Shown here: one piece after another, positions 11,661 through 21,402 of the stretch
How the letters are laid out: each line of letters begins with the position of its first letter
Numbering within the stretch: the first letter of the stretch is position 1
Source of the DNA: Leptodactylus fallax
Taxonomy: Eukaryota; Chordata; Amphibia; Anura; Leptodactylidae
Direction of reading: 5' to 3'
Assembly (NCBI GenBank): GCA_947044405.1
Contig: CAMRHE010001097.1
Location: forward strand, 62,001-126,000
DNA length: 64,000 nucleotides
Notes under the pieces: generated by a model
Seen by the model: the letters and a program-made list of their open reading frames with translations, nothing else
Database searches by the model: none
Told to the model about the DNA's origin: nothing
Translations under genes and position numbers: made by a program

Positions 11661-12664
11661 GTAAGTGCAAGAGTTTTGTTTTTAGCAGGCCATACCACCA
11701 ACTCTAACGCCTCTATTTTTCCACATTCCGATTTCTGCTCTGACATGGCTGACAGTCATGGTCACTCGGAAGCAAAAAGGTAAAAATCCTCAAATTCAAT
11801 AAAAAGCTAATGATTGAAATGTTATGTAAGAAATATGCAACAAACTATTCATTAAATTAATTATACAGTATTAATAATTTTAGCATATAATTAAAAATAA
11901 TGAATAATTTTATTTTGAAGCTGTATTTGGTAACTTTTTTCCTGACTCTGACTTTACCCAAAATTGTTATTGATTCCTATTCCAACTCCTTGACAACAAC
12001 TCCTAGTTTGTAGTTAACCACTTCAGGACCTGCGTACTTGGCTCCCCATAAATCGGCATAGCCAACAAAAATTAACACTTTCCCTGCCAAGGATGTATCT
12101 CTTGTATATGTCTTGGAAGGAAGGCATTTCAGTATCCAAGGATGTGTAAGAAATGTCCTTGTCACTATTGGCTATATATCAGCCTATATAGTATCCAGAG
12201 ATATGATCTAGGGCTTGTTTTAAAAATATGGCTGAGACTGGGGGCACCAAATGACTGTATTTCAGGCTGTATAGCTGCTAGAGATATGATCTGTGATCTT
12301 AGATCCAACAACTCTGATATCATAAGCCATCTTGGAGATCAGATAATCATTGGGATGTACATGGCAGGAAGAACTACAATAAGAATATAATCAAATAGAA
12401 TAGAAGGCAGAAGTGGTAAGAAAATGGTTGTATGTCTTCTTCTGGAACTTGCTTCTATTACTGCCACAAACCCTGCAGAATGTATAACTATATGTTCTCA
12501 TGTTTTACAGCGATCCTCCAGCTATGCATTGCCCAGGATGTTAAAAGCTTATACACATTTTTAAGAAATAATACAATCATCCAAATGTTGGCTTTGCAAA
12601 TGCATTTTACCTCTAATCTTAGAATACTGTATGTAGATTTTGTTCTTTTAGGTCTCACAGATAG

Positions 12665-12728
<64 letters not shown>

Positions 12729-12750
12729 TTTTAACTGTGTGCCTTTACAG
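11661..12750. other. intron 3, microsatellite only
   Basis: 1,090-bp intron. Apart from the TA microsatellite near its end I recognise no element. The open frames near 12,142 and 12,432 are not splice-bounded in compatible phase and are not needed, since exons 3 and 4 join in phase. Confidence 0.5.
12665..12730. repeat. TA microsatellite upstream of exon 4
   Basis: About 60 bp of nearly uninterrupted TA dinucleotides, ending about 20 bp before the exon 4 acceptor. Confidence 0.97.
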
Positions 12751-12886
12751 TGAAACAGGATGCTGGATCTCAGAAGGGCACATTAACAGCAGAGCAGTTT
12801 TCTTGGAAAAGTCTCCTCAATGGGCCAATTATATTAAGACTACATACCTATGTTACCAAAGCTGCTATGATAAGCCTGCCTCCAGG
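12751..12886 (+). CDS. adgb: androglobin exon 4 in window
   Basis: 136-nt exon, phase 1 in and phase 2 out. The acceptor is GTGCCTTTACAG and the donor GTTTGT is weaker than the others. It reads VKQDAGSQKGTLTAEQFSWK and then SLLNGPIILRLHTYVTKAAM, ending LPPG. The FSWK and LPPGRHILRF (across the join to exon 5) blocks fit androglobin. A long TA microsatellite ends only about 20 bp upstream of the exon, so the branch-point region is very AT-rich. Confidence 0.9.
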
Positions 12887-13468
12887 GTTTGTATTTCACT
12901 CATTTCAAAGGCTGATATGCACAATTGCTCATAACACTCAATTTTCTATAATTTTCTAATGTTGAAAAATGTTGAAGTTTCAAAGATGTGGTCTATTCGA
13001 GAAGTTTCATTTTATTCTGTTGCTAACTTCAAGTTGCTATGTTAAAATATTGGAAAATGTTCTTGCACATAACCTATAAGAGACTGCACAAGATAACATT
13101 TTCTGTCACAGCAAATGCACAACAAAGTCTGGAAATGTTACATATGTGCTGCAGATGTGTGTCAGATTTCTAACATGACCTATCAAGCTGGTTTACATAA
13201 AAATTCTTACAAAAAACAGTAAATATTTATGTTGCACTCACAGTGTATGTTTTTACTGTGGAATTTAGTGCTAATTTTGACGGGATTAAAATCAGTGTAA
13301 TAATCTTGTCTCAGATCTTGGTCTGATAAGTGAGCGAAAGCTGTGGTGGAGCCGGAGGGCTGGAAAATTAAGAGGAATCTGCGGGGAAATAAGCCTCAAT
13401 TCCTCTTCATTTTCTGCTATCCGAATGGATCCTTACAAATGTAGTAAAGTTTACTGTAACATGACACT

Positions 13469-13726
13469 TAGGCTAGGTTCACGCCTGCACTGGTGTCTCC
13501 GTTCCACTGCAGAAACCGCCAGGAATCAGTGAAGAGAAAAGTCCTGCACGGAGGACGGTCTAAGTATAAAAACGGTGAACAACCGACAGACACCTGGCGG
13601 ACCCCATTATAGTCTATGGTGTCCGCAGGTAACTGCTGTTTTAGCGGTCAGGCTCGCTCCGTCGTTCGGGTTCCCCGGCAGACCTGAACGATAGAAAGCT
13701 CAGCACAGATGTGAACCTAGCCTTAA
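13469..13726. mobile_element. inverted-repeat element, TTAGGCTAGGTTCAC ends
   Basis: Starts TTAGGCTAGGTTCACG and ends GTGAACCTAGCCTTAA, giving inverted ends of about 15 bp over a 258-bp non-coding body. Related half-elements occur at 43,586 and 50,923. Confidence 0.8.
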
Positions 13727-14193
13727 TATGTCAACAACAGTGTGAGTATTAACTCTTTCAATGGCTTATCAATATCTTTTGTTGTTTTCTTGGATAAGAT
13801 ATTATGCTGCACCCAGTTTTGCACTTTTTCAACCAGTCATTATGAAGGGGATAGCTGGGCGGGGCAACTGGGACATGTGCCCTGGGTGCTGGTTGTCAGA
13901 GGAGGTGCCAACAAGCTACTTCTATTTACTTAGACACAGAGTAAGGGTTGGTAATGGAAGCTATGGTTTTTGCAGCTTTTTGTGTGCATTTTGGGGAAAT
14001 GGGTTAGAGATTGAAATCACCCCAAAAACCTGTCTACTCCAGGCTTTACAAAAAAACAACAATATAGCACCATCACCATTTGTTATTACTAATACATATA
14101 TACTCTAGTAACACCCAAGACAGTCAGCATGACTGCGATATTACTAAGTAAAAAAGATGTTAGTCTTCCCATAAGAGTGACTATAGTTCAAGT

Positions 14194-14859
14194 GTCCCCA
14201 GCTGTGCAGTCTTTTGGAGAAAACGCTCCTATGGGAGTGCACCATTACAAACTCCTTATTGGTCTCTTTTACAGCTGAACACATCAGACCATTGATTTAA
14301 CTTCATTGTAGAGGTCTGATTTGTGGACTGGTTACATCTTTATACCACTAAAGTAACCCAGTGTATTTTGTTCTCCAATGAGCAAAAATACAAAAAGATA
14401 ACTATATAAGTTATTCACTAGGAGACCTAGCGATTTACCTAAGGAATTTTATCTTAGGGGTTTGGGAACTACTAAACACCGTGACCTATTTTCTGCAGTA
14501 TGCTATAGCAGTCAGGACCTTTTAGAATACTCCTGGTGGTCTCATTGGAGATTAGATGGGGGTATAATATAAATCAAACAAACTTTAAAAGGAGGATTGG
14601 AGGCTTATTATTAGATATATCTTCTCCTCTTCTGGTATAGTTTTTACCCCCACCTTTTTATCCTTTTTTCCCCTGGTTATTCAAATCAGACACTATACAT
14701 CTGAATGTGGAGAAAGGATGGTGTTATAATGGATTTTGGTTTATTTATATACTTGGGATTTTCTATTTTTTACACATATCAATAAAGACTTATATACTTT
14801 ATCTTCAGCCATTTTGTTGTACTGGTGAATAGTATTTCATATTTTGAGTCCCCGGTGAT
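14194..14859 (+). mobile_element. 666-bp insertion with 16-bp target duplication
   Basis: Flanked by exact 16-bp direct repeats TGACTATAGTTCAAGT at 14178-14193 and 14860-14875. A duplication this long is typical of target-primed (LINE-type) or similar retroposition. The body has an AATAAA at 14781-14786 but no poly-A tail, and encodes nothing recognisable. I cannot name the family. Confidence 0.7.
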
Positions 14860-15052
14860 TGACTATAGTTCAAGTACATGTGGTGTTTAAAGTTGAAGTC
14901 CTCTTTTAAGTTATTTGACTTTACTGTATTTTTATGAAATTGTATTTCACACTATTTTATGATATTTGTACTCCAATTTAAAACCTAAGTTCTGGGTGAA
15001 ATTATTCTTGAAATTTTTTATTAGACAATATTTTTATGTGTTTTCATTGCAG

Positions 15053-15167
15053 GCGTCATATCTTACGCTTCACTGCAAGTTCACCCTTAGGGCACCATAT
15101 CCACCTGTGTAGTACAGTGCCATTTGTCTTTGGTGATGAGGAAACTGTTATGCCATATCTTGACAAG
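15053..15167 (+). CDS. adgb: androglobin exon 5 in window
   Basis: 115-nt exon with acceptor TTTTCATTGCAG and donor GTACAT, phase 2 in and phase 0 out. It encodes RHILRFTASSPLGHHIHLCS and then TVPFVFGDEETVMPYLDK. This block is among the best conserved in androglobins and leads directly into the permuted globin. The surrounding introns carry no coding signal in any frame. Confidence 0.93.
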
Positions 15168-16497
15168 GTACATGTTCCCATGGAAACTAAAGAACTACTA
15201 GGTCATTGTACATGATTTATGATATCCTCATTGTATTTCTGTTCATTGTACAAAATGGCAGCAATGTACATCTTTTATGAAGAATAAGTGATTTTTTTTC
15301 CTAGCCTACAAAGTTTCCTAATACAATATTACGAACAACAGAATATGACAGTAATAAACAGTAATATTGTGAATATTTTTATTACAATGCATCATATTAC
15401 AAAATCTATGACAGTTTGTTAACATTGGCTTAACATTGTGAATAGGATTATCAGTGAATAACAAAGTTTTATTTTTATTAAATATACAGTGTTATAAAGT
15501 GGTCAGTATGTGAAACACCAAATAAGTCTTTTAAATGGAAGGTTCACCATCAGAGCGTGTAAGTGTATGATCATAGGTAGTCAGACTAGTTGCACCCTAA
15601 GTGTCTGGTCACTGGTGGTCAGACCAGTTGGACCCCTAGTAGGCATGAGAACAAGGGTCCTGAGTCCCCTTTGTGAATGAGGCAATAGTGTACTGCACAT
15701 GTGTGGCCACCATTGCATTCATATCTATGCAGGGCCACTTTAACCATAGGGCAAACAGTTCATCCATACTGGGCCCTTTGGTAGTGGGGTTCATCTCAGC
15801 GGGGTGCTGTCCTGCATCAGGTAGCAATTTCAACTCTATCTCTCAGATAGAGTTGAATATACTGGTGGAGCAAGGAGCTATCAGCTCCATTCTTCACTAT
15901 TTAGGCTTTGACTGATAATGTTTGCTGCAGGGAGGTGTGACAAGCTCCGAACCACAGACATCACTTCAGCCAGAACTCCTAAAAAAAAATTATACTCCCT
16001 TAAGTCCCTTAAATTATATATCGATTGAGCAGGGGGCATTAAATTATCATGGTATATATGTGTGTGGGGACGTCCTCTTAGGAAAAGTTTAAACTTTGAA
16101 CTGGGCCCACTAATGTATTAAAACAGCGCTGATCTATGAGACTGATGGAGTGCAGTGCTCCATCAGTACCATAGAAGTGAATCGAGTGGTGGTCATGCAT
16201 GCATACTACCATTTTATTCACACAGGGAACTTGAGGTCCTAGTTCTCCTTTGGATAAGGGATAGGTGGTGCAAAGAGGGAGATAAAAATGAATAGGCTTC
16301 TGGATCTTGCAGCATTTGTTTTAGCAAAAATGCCATGTCAGTTCATTTCTTTGACAGTAATTTACCATCCACAAGGTATGTTGTGTAAAATGTGCTTTCA
16401 TTTAACAAACACTGGATGTTGGAATCTAATACTGACATCAGCAGACATTAAATAGTGGTTATTATAATAATTAACTTCAGAACCTTGTATTATACAG
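15168..16497. other. intron 5, nothing recognised
   Basis: 1,330 bp of intron without recognisable elements. The stretch 15,830-15,860 holds a short inverted repeat (CAACTCTATCTC / GATAGAGTTG). Confidence 0.5.
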
Positions 16498-16668
16498 GAA
16501 AGCTATCAATTTATGGATCAGGCTTCAAACATAGTAAGAGCTCTACTGAAAGGGATGCATTACTTTAGTAATGAAGATGAACTACCCAGAGCATTAAAAG
16601 ACTTAGAGCTCACACACTATCCACAGAAAATAAGAGTAAAACACTTGGGATTTGCAGAACATTTTCAG
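16498..16668 (+). CDS. adgb: androglobin exon 6: globin E-F helices
   Basis: 171-nt exon, phase 0 at both ends, 57 codons (acceptor ATTATACAG, donor GTAAAT). It holds the heme pocket of the permuted globin. The helix starting FMDQASNIVRALLKG lines up with globin helix E, with Gln (codon 16519-16521) at distal position E7. ALKDLELTHYPQKIRV lines up with helix F, with His (16615-16617) as proximal F8. Androglobins are known for Gln at E7 and retention of F8 His. E7-F8 spacing here is 32 residues against 29 in hemoglobin and myoglobin. This implies a small insertion in the E-F corner, or a slightly wrong assignment of E7. Confidence 0.92.
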
Positions 16669-17655
16669 GTAAATATATTTTTATTAAATATGTTGATTTT
16701 TTTTAGGACTTCCAGATGTAGCAAACTTTAACTTGACAGCCCTCTCCACTCCCTTTAAAGTAAACTATGTTTGCTGCTGTCTTCCAATGAACACATCTGG
16801 TCACCATCCTGCTGAAGTGGCTGGGATTGGAGGTAACTCTGACCCCTTAGGCCTAATTGATTGATTGTCAATTTAGGTTGTGATTACACTATCTTTTTGA
16901 TATTTTCCATTTATTTTTAATAGGCTTACTTTAGGTATTATTGTTTGTGACTGAAAAAATAATGCAGACTGTTGCACTATTTTTCTGCCCAATAAAACCG
17001 AAACCTAATGGAAGGGACCATAATAAGGGAAACTCTTTAAAACCTGTAGCATAGGTCACTTTGCAGTCAAAGCATGTGAATGAGAGTGGTATAAATCTCC
17101 ACAGTGCTGCTACTATAGCGGCAGCCATGTATACACTAAATCACTGCTCAGTAACTGTGTTCTCCTGGTCGGCGACATGTGAATCAGGCACCTGTAGGAT
17201 CAACATCCAAGTCTAGACAGCTTGAACCCCCCAGCTACACAATTCTAACTGCCTCTGGGGAAACATTCCCTCCCTGCCCCCAGATATGCCCCTGATGCAC
17301 AGTGTACGGAGTGATGTATGTGAGTGACATCACCAGTTCCTTCTCAGTGATGGTTATGTGGGGTGTAGGACTTCCAGCAGCCAGGGCACACCGCAGTCAA
17401 ATCGCAGTGTTTTTGCAACATGTGGCCCTAGCCTACAGAAAAATTTTCTTCTTATAACTTAAGTAATTCCACTCAGGCTCCAACCAATGAGGAAAATGGG
17501 GGATATTTGTCTCCTGTTCTGAATGGAGTGGTTGTCATGCATTCACAATGTTCAAAGTGCCAGAGATAGCATTAAAATGAATGGACATGGGACAAAAAAT
17601 CCACGTTCTCCTAAGCAATGAGGTTTGAGCTGTCAAATCTCCGCCAATTGGCAAG
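16669..17655. other. intron 6 proximal part, nothing recognised
   Basis: No splice-bounded frame and no element ends were recognised before the LINE fragment that starts near 17,660. Confidence 0.45.
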
Positions 17656-17659
17656 TTAT

Positions 17660-18480
17660 GTCCTAATAATAATAATACATTTTATTTATATAGCGCCAAC
17701 ATATTCCGCAGCACTGTACAATTTGTAGGGTTCAAGTACAGACAAAAAAGATACATTACAAAGAAATAGTCAATTCACACAATGGGACTGAGGGCCCTGC
17801 TTGCAAAAGCTTACAATCTATGAGGTAGAGGGGGTGACACAAGAGGTAGCAGGGGCGGCAACAGACGTAGCATTGCTTGTACAATGGTCAGACAATTTTG
17901 TAATAGAGGTTACTGTCCTTACACATATATAAAGCTGTATGAGCCGTCACCAGTCGTGTCCTTTAACATGCAGATGGTGCCTGGACATATAAAGTTGGTC
18001 TGATGCGGCATCATATCCTGTGAGGTAATGCGGGAGCGAGAACAGAGGTTATGTTTTAGGGATTCTAACTACGGAAGGGTTTATAATAGTAGTTGTGATA
18101 GGCCTGTCTGAAAAGATGTGTCTTTAGTTTGCACTTGAAGCTGTGGAAATTGGGGGTTAATCTGATAGTCTTTTGTGAGGGCCGTTTCAGTAGAGTGCAT
18201 AGTGCGGAAGCCAGATTGTAAGGGGTCAAGAAGTGAGTTAGCAGAAAGATAGCTGATTAAACGAGAATAGACCAAGCGTTCCCAGATTTTGGAGATGAAG
18301 GGGAGGTTAGAGACAGGTCGATAGTTAGCAGCACAGGACGGGTCAAGGGAGGGTTTCTTCAATAGAGGGGTTATAACAGCATGTTTGAAAGAGGATTGGA
18401 AAATTCAAGAAGAGAGAGTGAGGTTAAATATTTTAGTAAGATAAGTCATGACAGCAGGAGACAGAGACTAGAAAAGGTGT
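17660..18480 (-). mobile_element. L2/CR1-type LINE fragment, minus strand
   Basis: The right part (18,170-18,362, minus strand) reads reverse transcriptase: [20 protein letters not shown], then [19 protein letters not shown], the palm-domain NYRPVS block of L2/CR1 polymerases. The left part is a 3' end running toward a (TAA)n tail at 17,665, and its GGGCCCTGCTTGCAAAAGC mirrors the 3' module of the LINE at 1-552. Only about 500 bp separate the palm block from the 3' end, so most of the C-terminal coding part is deleted. The alternative is two adjacent elements. Confidence 0.75.
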
Positions 18481-19428
18481 GAGGAGAAAGGGTCACTACT
18501 GCAGGTTGTAGGGCGAGAAAAAGAAAGTAGATGAGATACTTTTTTTTTCTGCAATGTATGGATGGGATAAGTCAGAAACCCATCCACTTTGCAGCTACTG
18601 TAAAACGCAGCGTTTTCGCAGTGTGGAGCCCTCATACACAAGAGCAAATTGGCAAAACCCACCTCTTTTGGCAGGACCAGCTGACTATCTGATATGTGTA
18701 AAGGCGTGTGACTCTCCCTGACACATGATGTTAGGGAAAGAAGGATCAGGCATTGAATTTCAACATACACAAACCTTTGTTGTCAGGATAGATAAGCTGC
18801 AACCACAGATGTCTGGCAGCTACTCTCCTCTCGTTATTGACAACACATGCACGCTCAGCTGTATCAAGTGTGCATGTTTATGAGAAAAGGGATCAGGAGG
18901 AATAGCTGTTCAGCCAACAGCTATTGAAGGTATATGTCCACCTTTACAGTAGATCAAATACAGTTGTGAGTTTTTGTATACCAACTGGCTGCTAGGGCAT
19001 TGCTGGTTGTTGGTGTGTCCATTTTGGCTATCCCTTGTCAAGAACTGAAGCCCATCCATATAATAGGGAAGTCAAATAATTACTGTAGCTTTCTGAAATA
19101 CAGTTTGCAAAATATAGAGGTTCAATATATGAGTGGCAAGTATTATATGAGTGACAAGTGTGAGTGGTGCAGAAGAAGAAGTGCATATGTGTCTTCCCTA
19201 CTTTATGTCACGGAAGATAAAAACTATATAAAGTTCCTAGTGCTGATTTTTTATTAAATCAATGTTAAAAAAAATGTATACATATTTTATTATTTATTTA
19301 TTTGTTATTAATTTATTAAAAATAGAGCTGAGTTTGTTTAATTAAGTAATGTAATGTAATTTAACACAGCTTGCCTCATTTTTGACACTATAGAATATAT
19401 ATAAATTCTTTCTTTGATTCTGTTTCAG
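18481..19428. other. intron 6 distal part, nothing clear
   Basis: Contains a small stretch (about 18,550-18,650) with AAAACGCAGCGTTTTCGCAG and GTGTGGAGCCC, resembling the CGCAGCG-type inverted-repeat family seen at 42,719. Otherwise no element was recognised. Confidence 0.4.
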
Positions 19429-19564
19429 ACATTTCATAACGCTTTGTGGAATCTCATGACTGAAGCCATGGGGAACAGAGTTACACACGACTTGATATTT
19501 GCTTTCAGGGTCTTCACAATGGATTTCTCAGCAATTTTGACACCACAATATAATTTCATGCAAG
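19429..19564 (+). CDS. adgb: androglobin exon 7: globin G-H helices
   Basis: 136-nt exon, phase 0 in and phase 1 out (acceptor TTCTGTTTCAG, donor GTACCT). It encodes TFHNALWNLMTEAMG, a stretch NRVTHDLIFAFRVFTMDF, then SAILTPQYNFMQ. The two amphipathic helices correspond to globin helices G and H, the last part of the globin fold before the permutation point. It is separated from the IQ exon by a short intron of 779 bp. Confidence 0.9.
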
Positions 19565-20343
19565 GTACCTGAGTTCATCTCCAGACAAAGCATATGAAAT
19601 ATAATCCTGACTAATCAGATAGCAGTTTCCTAAGACATTCTTCAAGATATGTTGGCTTAACCGTGAAATGTATGATCACTTCTTTCAATGTAAGCTGTTT
19701 TATAATCTTGGATCAGAACCATACTGGAGATTATGAGTTTGGTGTAAGCGTGCCTTAATGCTTCTTTAAGAACCACAAATCCTTTATAAAGCACAGTACA
19801 TATATGTATATACACTATATAATTGCAGGAAATGCATTTCACTTTCCAAGTTTATTTGTCATGAGTAATTGTCAGGTACATACATTGTTGTATTGCTGAT
19901 GTAGTTGACTGACTGTCTTAATCACAGTTGTCAGTCTTATCAATTCTGGAACAAATTATATATAAAAAAAATAACCTTGCTGACATGTATCTTTTGAAGA
20001 AAATCTTGCCATTTTTGAATATTAGGCATGAAAATTACATCTATTATGTACTGTAATACCCATGGCACAAATTATCTAAGATAATTTATAGGACCCCCTT
20101 ATTGATACATGAGCCCCAGTGTTCATACAGGATGATATGAATGTATTGCTGACTCCGCAGTAATTTGTATTGATTGTTTTATTTATATTAATATTTTTAT
20201 ATATAATCCTAAAAAGATGTTTAGTAATGTTTGTATTAATACTACTTGATTTTGTATGATTATTTTTGGTATTTTAAGACTATTGCTTTTAAGATTTGCA
20301 TTTTATTTTTTTATGTTACTAATTACTTTTTAATGTTTTCAAG
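19565..20343. other. intron 7, nothing recognised
   Basis: Shortest intron (779 bp), AT-rich. It separates the globin H helix exon from the IQ exon. No element seen. Confidence 0.5.
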
Positions 20344-20475
20344 AATCAAAGCCAGAAATCCCAACTTCCTGGCAAAATAGAATTGCTACTTATGATGAAG
20401 AAGTGGCATCTTCCAAACTTCAAGCTTGGTGGAGGGGACTTTTCTGTCGGAAATGTTTGAATGGCAGAAAACCAG
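20344..20475 (+). CDS. adgb: androglobin exon 8: IQ motif
   Basis: 132-nt exon, phase 1 at both ends. The acceptor is TTTTCAAG, a weak AAG site, and the donor is GTACTT. It encodes ESKPEIPTSWQNRIATYDEE, then VASSKLQAWWRGLFCRK and CLNGRKP. KLQAWWRGLFCRK matches the IQ calmodulin-binding pattern except that the usual IQ pair is LQ. In androglobin the IQ motif sits inside the permuted globin, between helix H and helix A. That order is what the exon order shows here. Confidence 0.9.
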
Positions 20476-20756
20476 GTACTTATTTTACAAATGTTTTTCT
20501 CTTTGAGCTGTTGAGGAAAGATATCTACTAAATTATCAGTACTGTAGTTAAATGGCTGCTCCATTATGAAAAAGCACTATATCTGTCCAAGAGTGGTGTT
20601 TAGTATAGCAGCTATGCTCCTTCGAAGTGAAGAACACTAAGCCACAGTGCTACGAAGTATGGACAGATATGGTACTGTTTGGGAATAATTTTGGGTGGTC
20701 GTCTGAAAGAGGTTTCATTATATATGATTTTAGTGGTCAGAATATAAAGCATAAAA

Positions 20757-20791
20757 ATCTATCTATCAATCTATCTGTCTTTCTATCTAGC
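20757..20791. repeat. degenerate TCTA microsatellite
   Basis: About 35 bp of ATCTATCTATCAATCTATCT type repeats in intron 8. Confidence 0.8.
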
Positions 20792-21084
20792 ATAACAAAT
20801 ATTATAGTACATAGTCTTGGAGATTCTATGTTTAGATCTCATCAATTCAAGGTTCAGAAAGCCTAGGGCTAAATTTTACAGCTTTCTCATAAAAACATGG
20901 TGGATAAGTAAAAAAGATACAGGAATAGATAATATTACAACAGAAAATTGCAACACATAGGATCTAATGCAGATTTGAGCATATTTTAGTTAGGTTTGTG
21001 TTAGGTTAGTGAGGTTGTGTTGCAAGCAGAGATAAACTGCTAAAAATCTCAGTAGTATGAGAACTTGATTAAGTGGGAATTGAG

Positions 21085-21402
21085 TTAAAGGGGTGTTCTA
21101 ACTATTTTTTTTCATCTGCAGAAGCATAAAATATTACATATTCTTGGCCAGGGATCCAGCAGATGCTCTCCATTTGGGTCCCTGGGCTCCCTGACCTTTG
21201 GGCTGCTTGTGATTAATGGATCATTGCCCAATCACTGATTGTCTGATGCACTCGTGTGTGGGTAAAAGATTAACAAAGACCAGGGACTCGAATTGAATCT
21301 CTCTGCTGGATACCCAGCCATGTGGAGAGATGAGCATATGCATTTTTTTTTTATTTTGCACCTCTGCAGATGAAAAAAAAATACATTGAACGCCCATTTA
21401 AG
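21085..21402. mobile_element. inverted-repeat element, TTAAAGGGG-type
   Basis: The left end TTAAAGGGGTGTTCTAACTA with TTTTTTTTCATCTGCAGAAG is mirrored at the right by CTGCAGATGAAAAAAAAATA and CGCCCATTTAAG. 318 bp, non-coding. Confidence 0.75.

Noticed and set aside
11745..11781. Short open frame starting MADSHGHSEAK before a GTAAAA, as an extra exon
   Set aside because: There is no credible acceptor in compatible phase, and exons 3 and 4 already join in frame.
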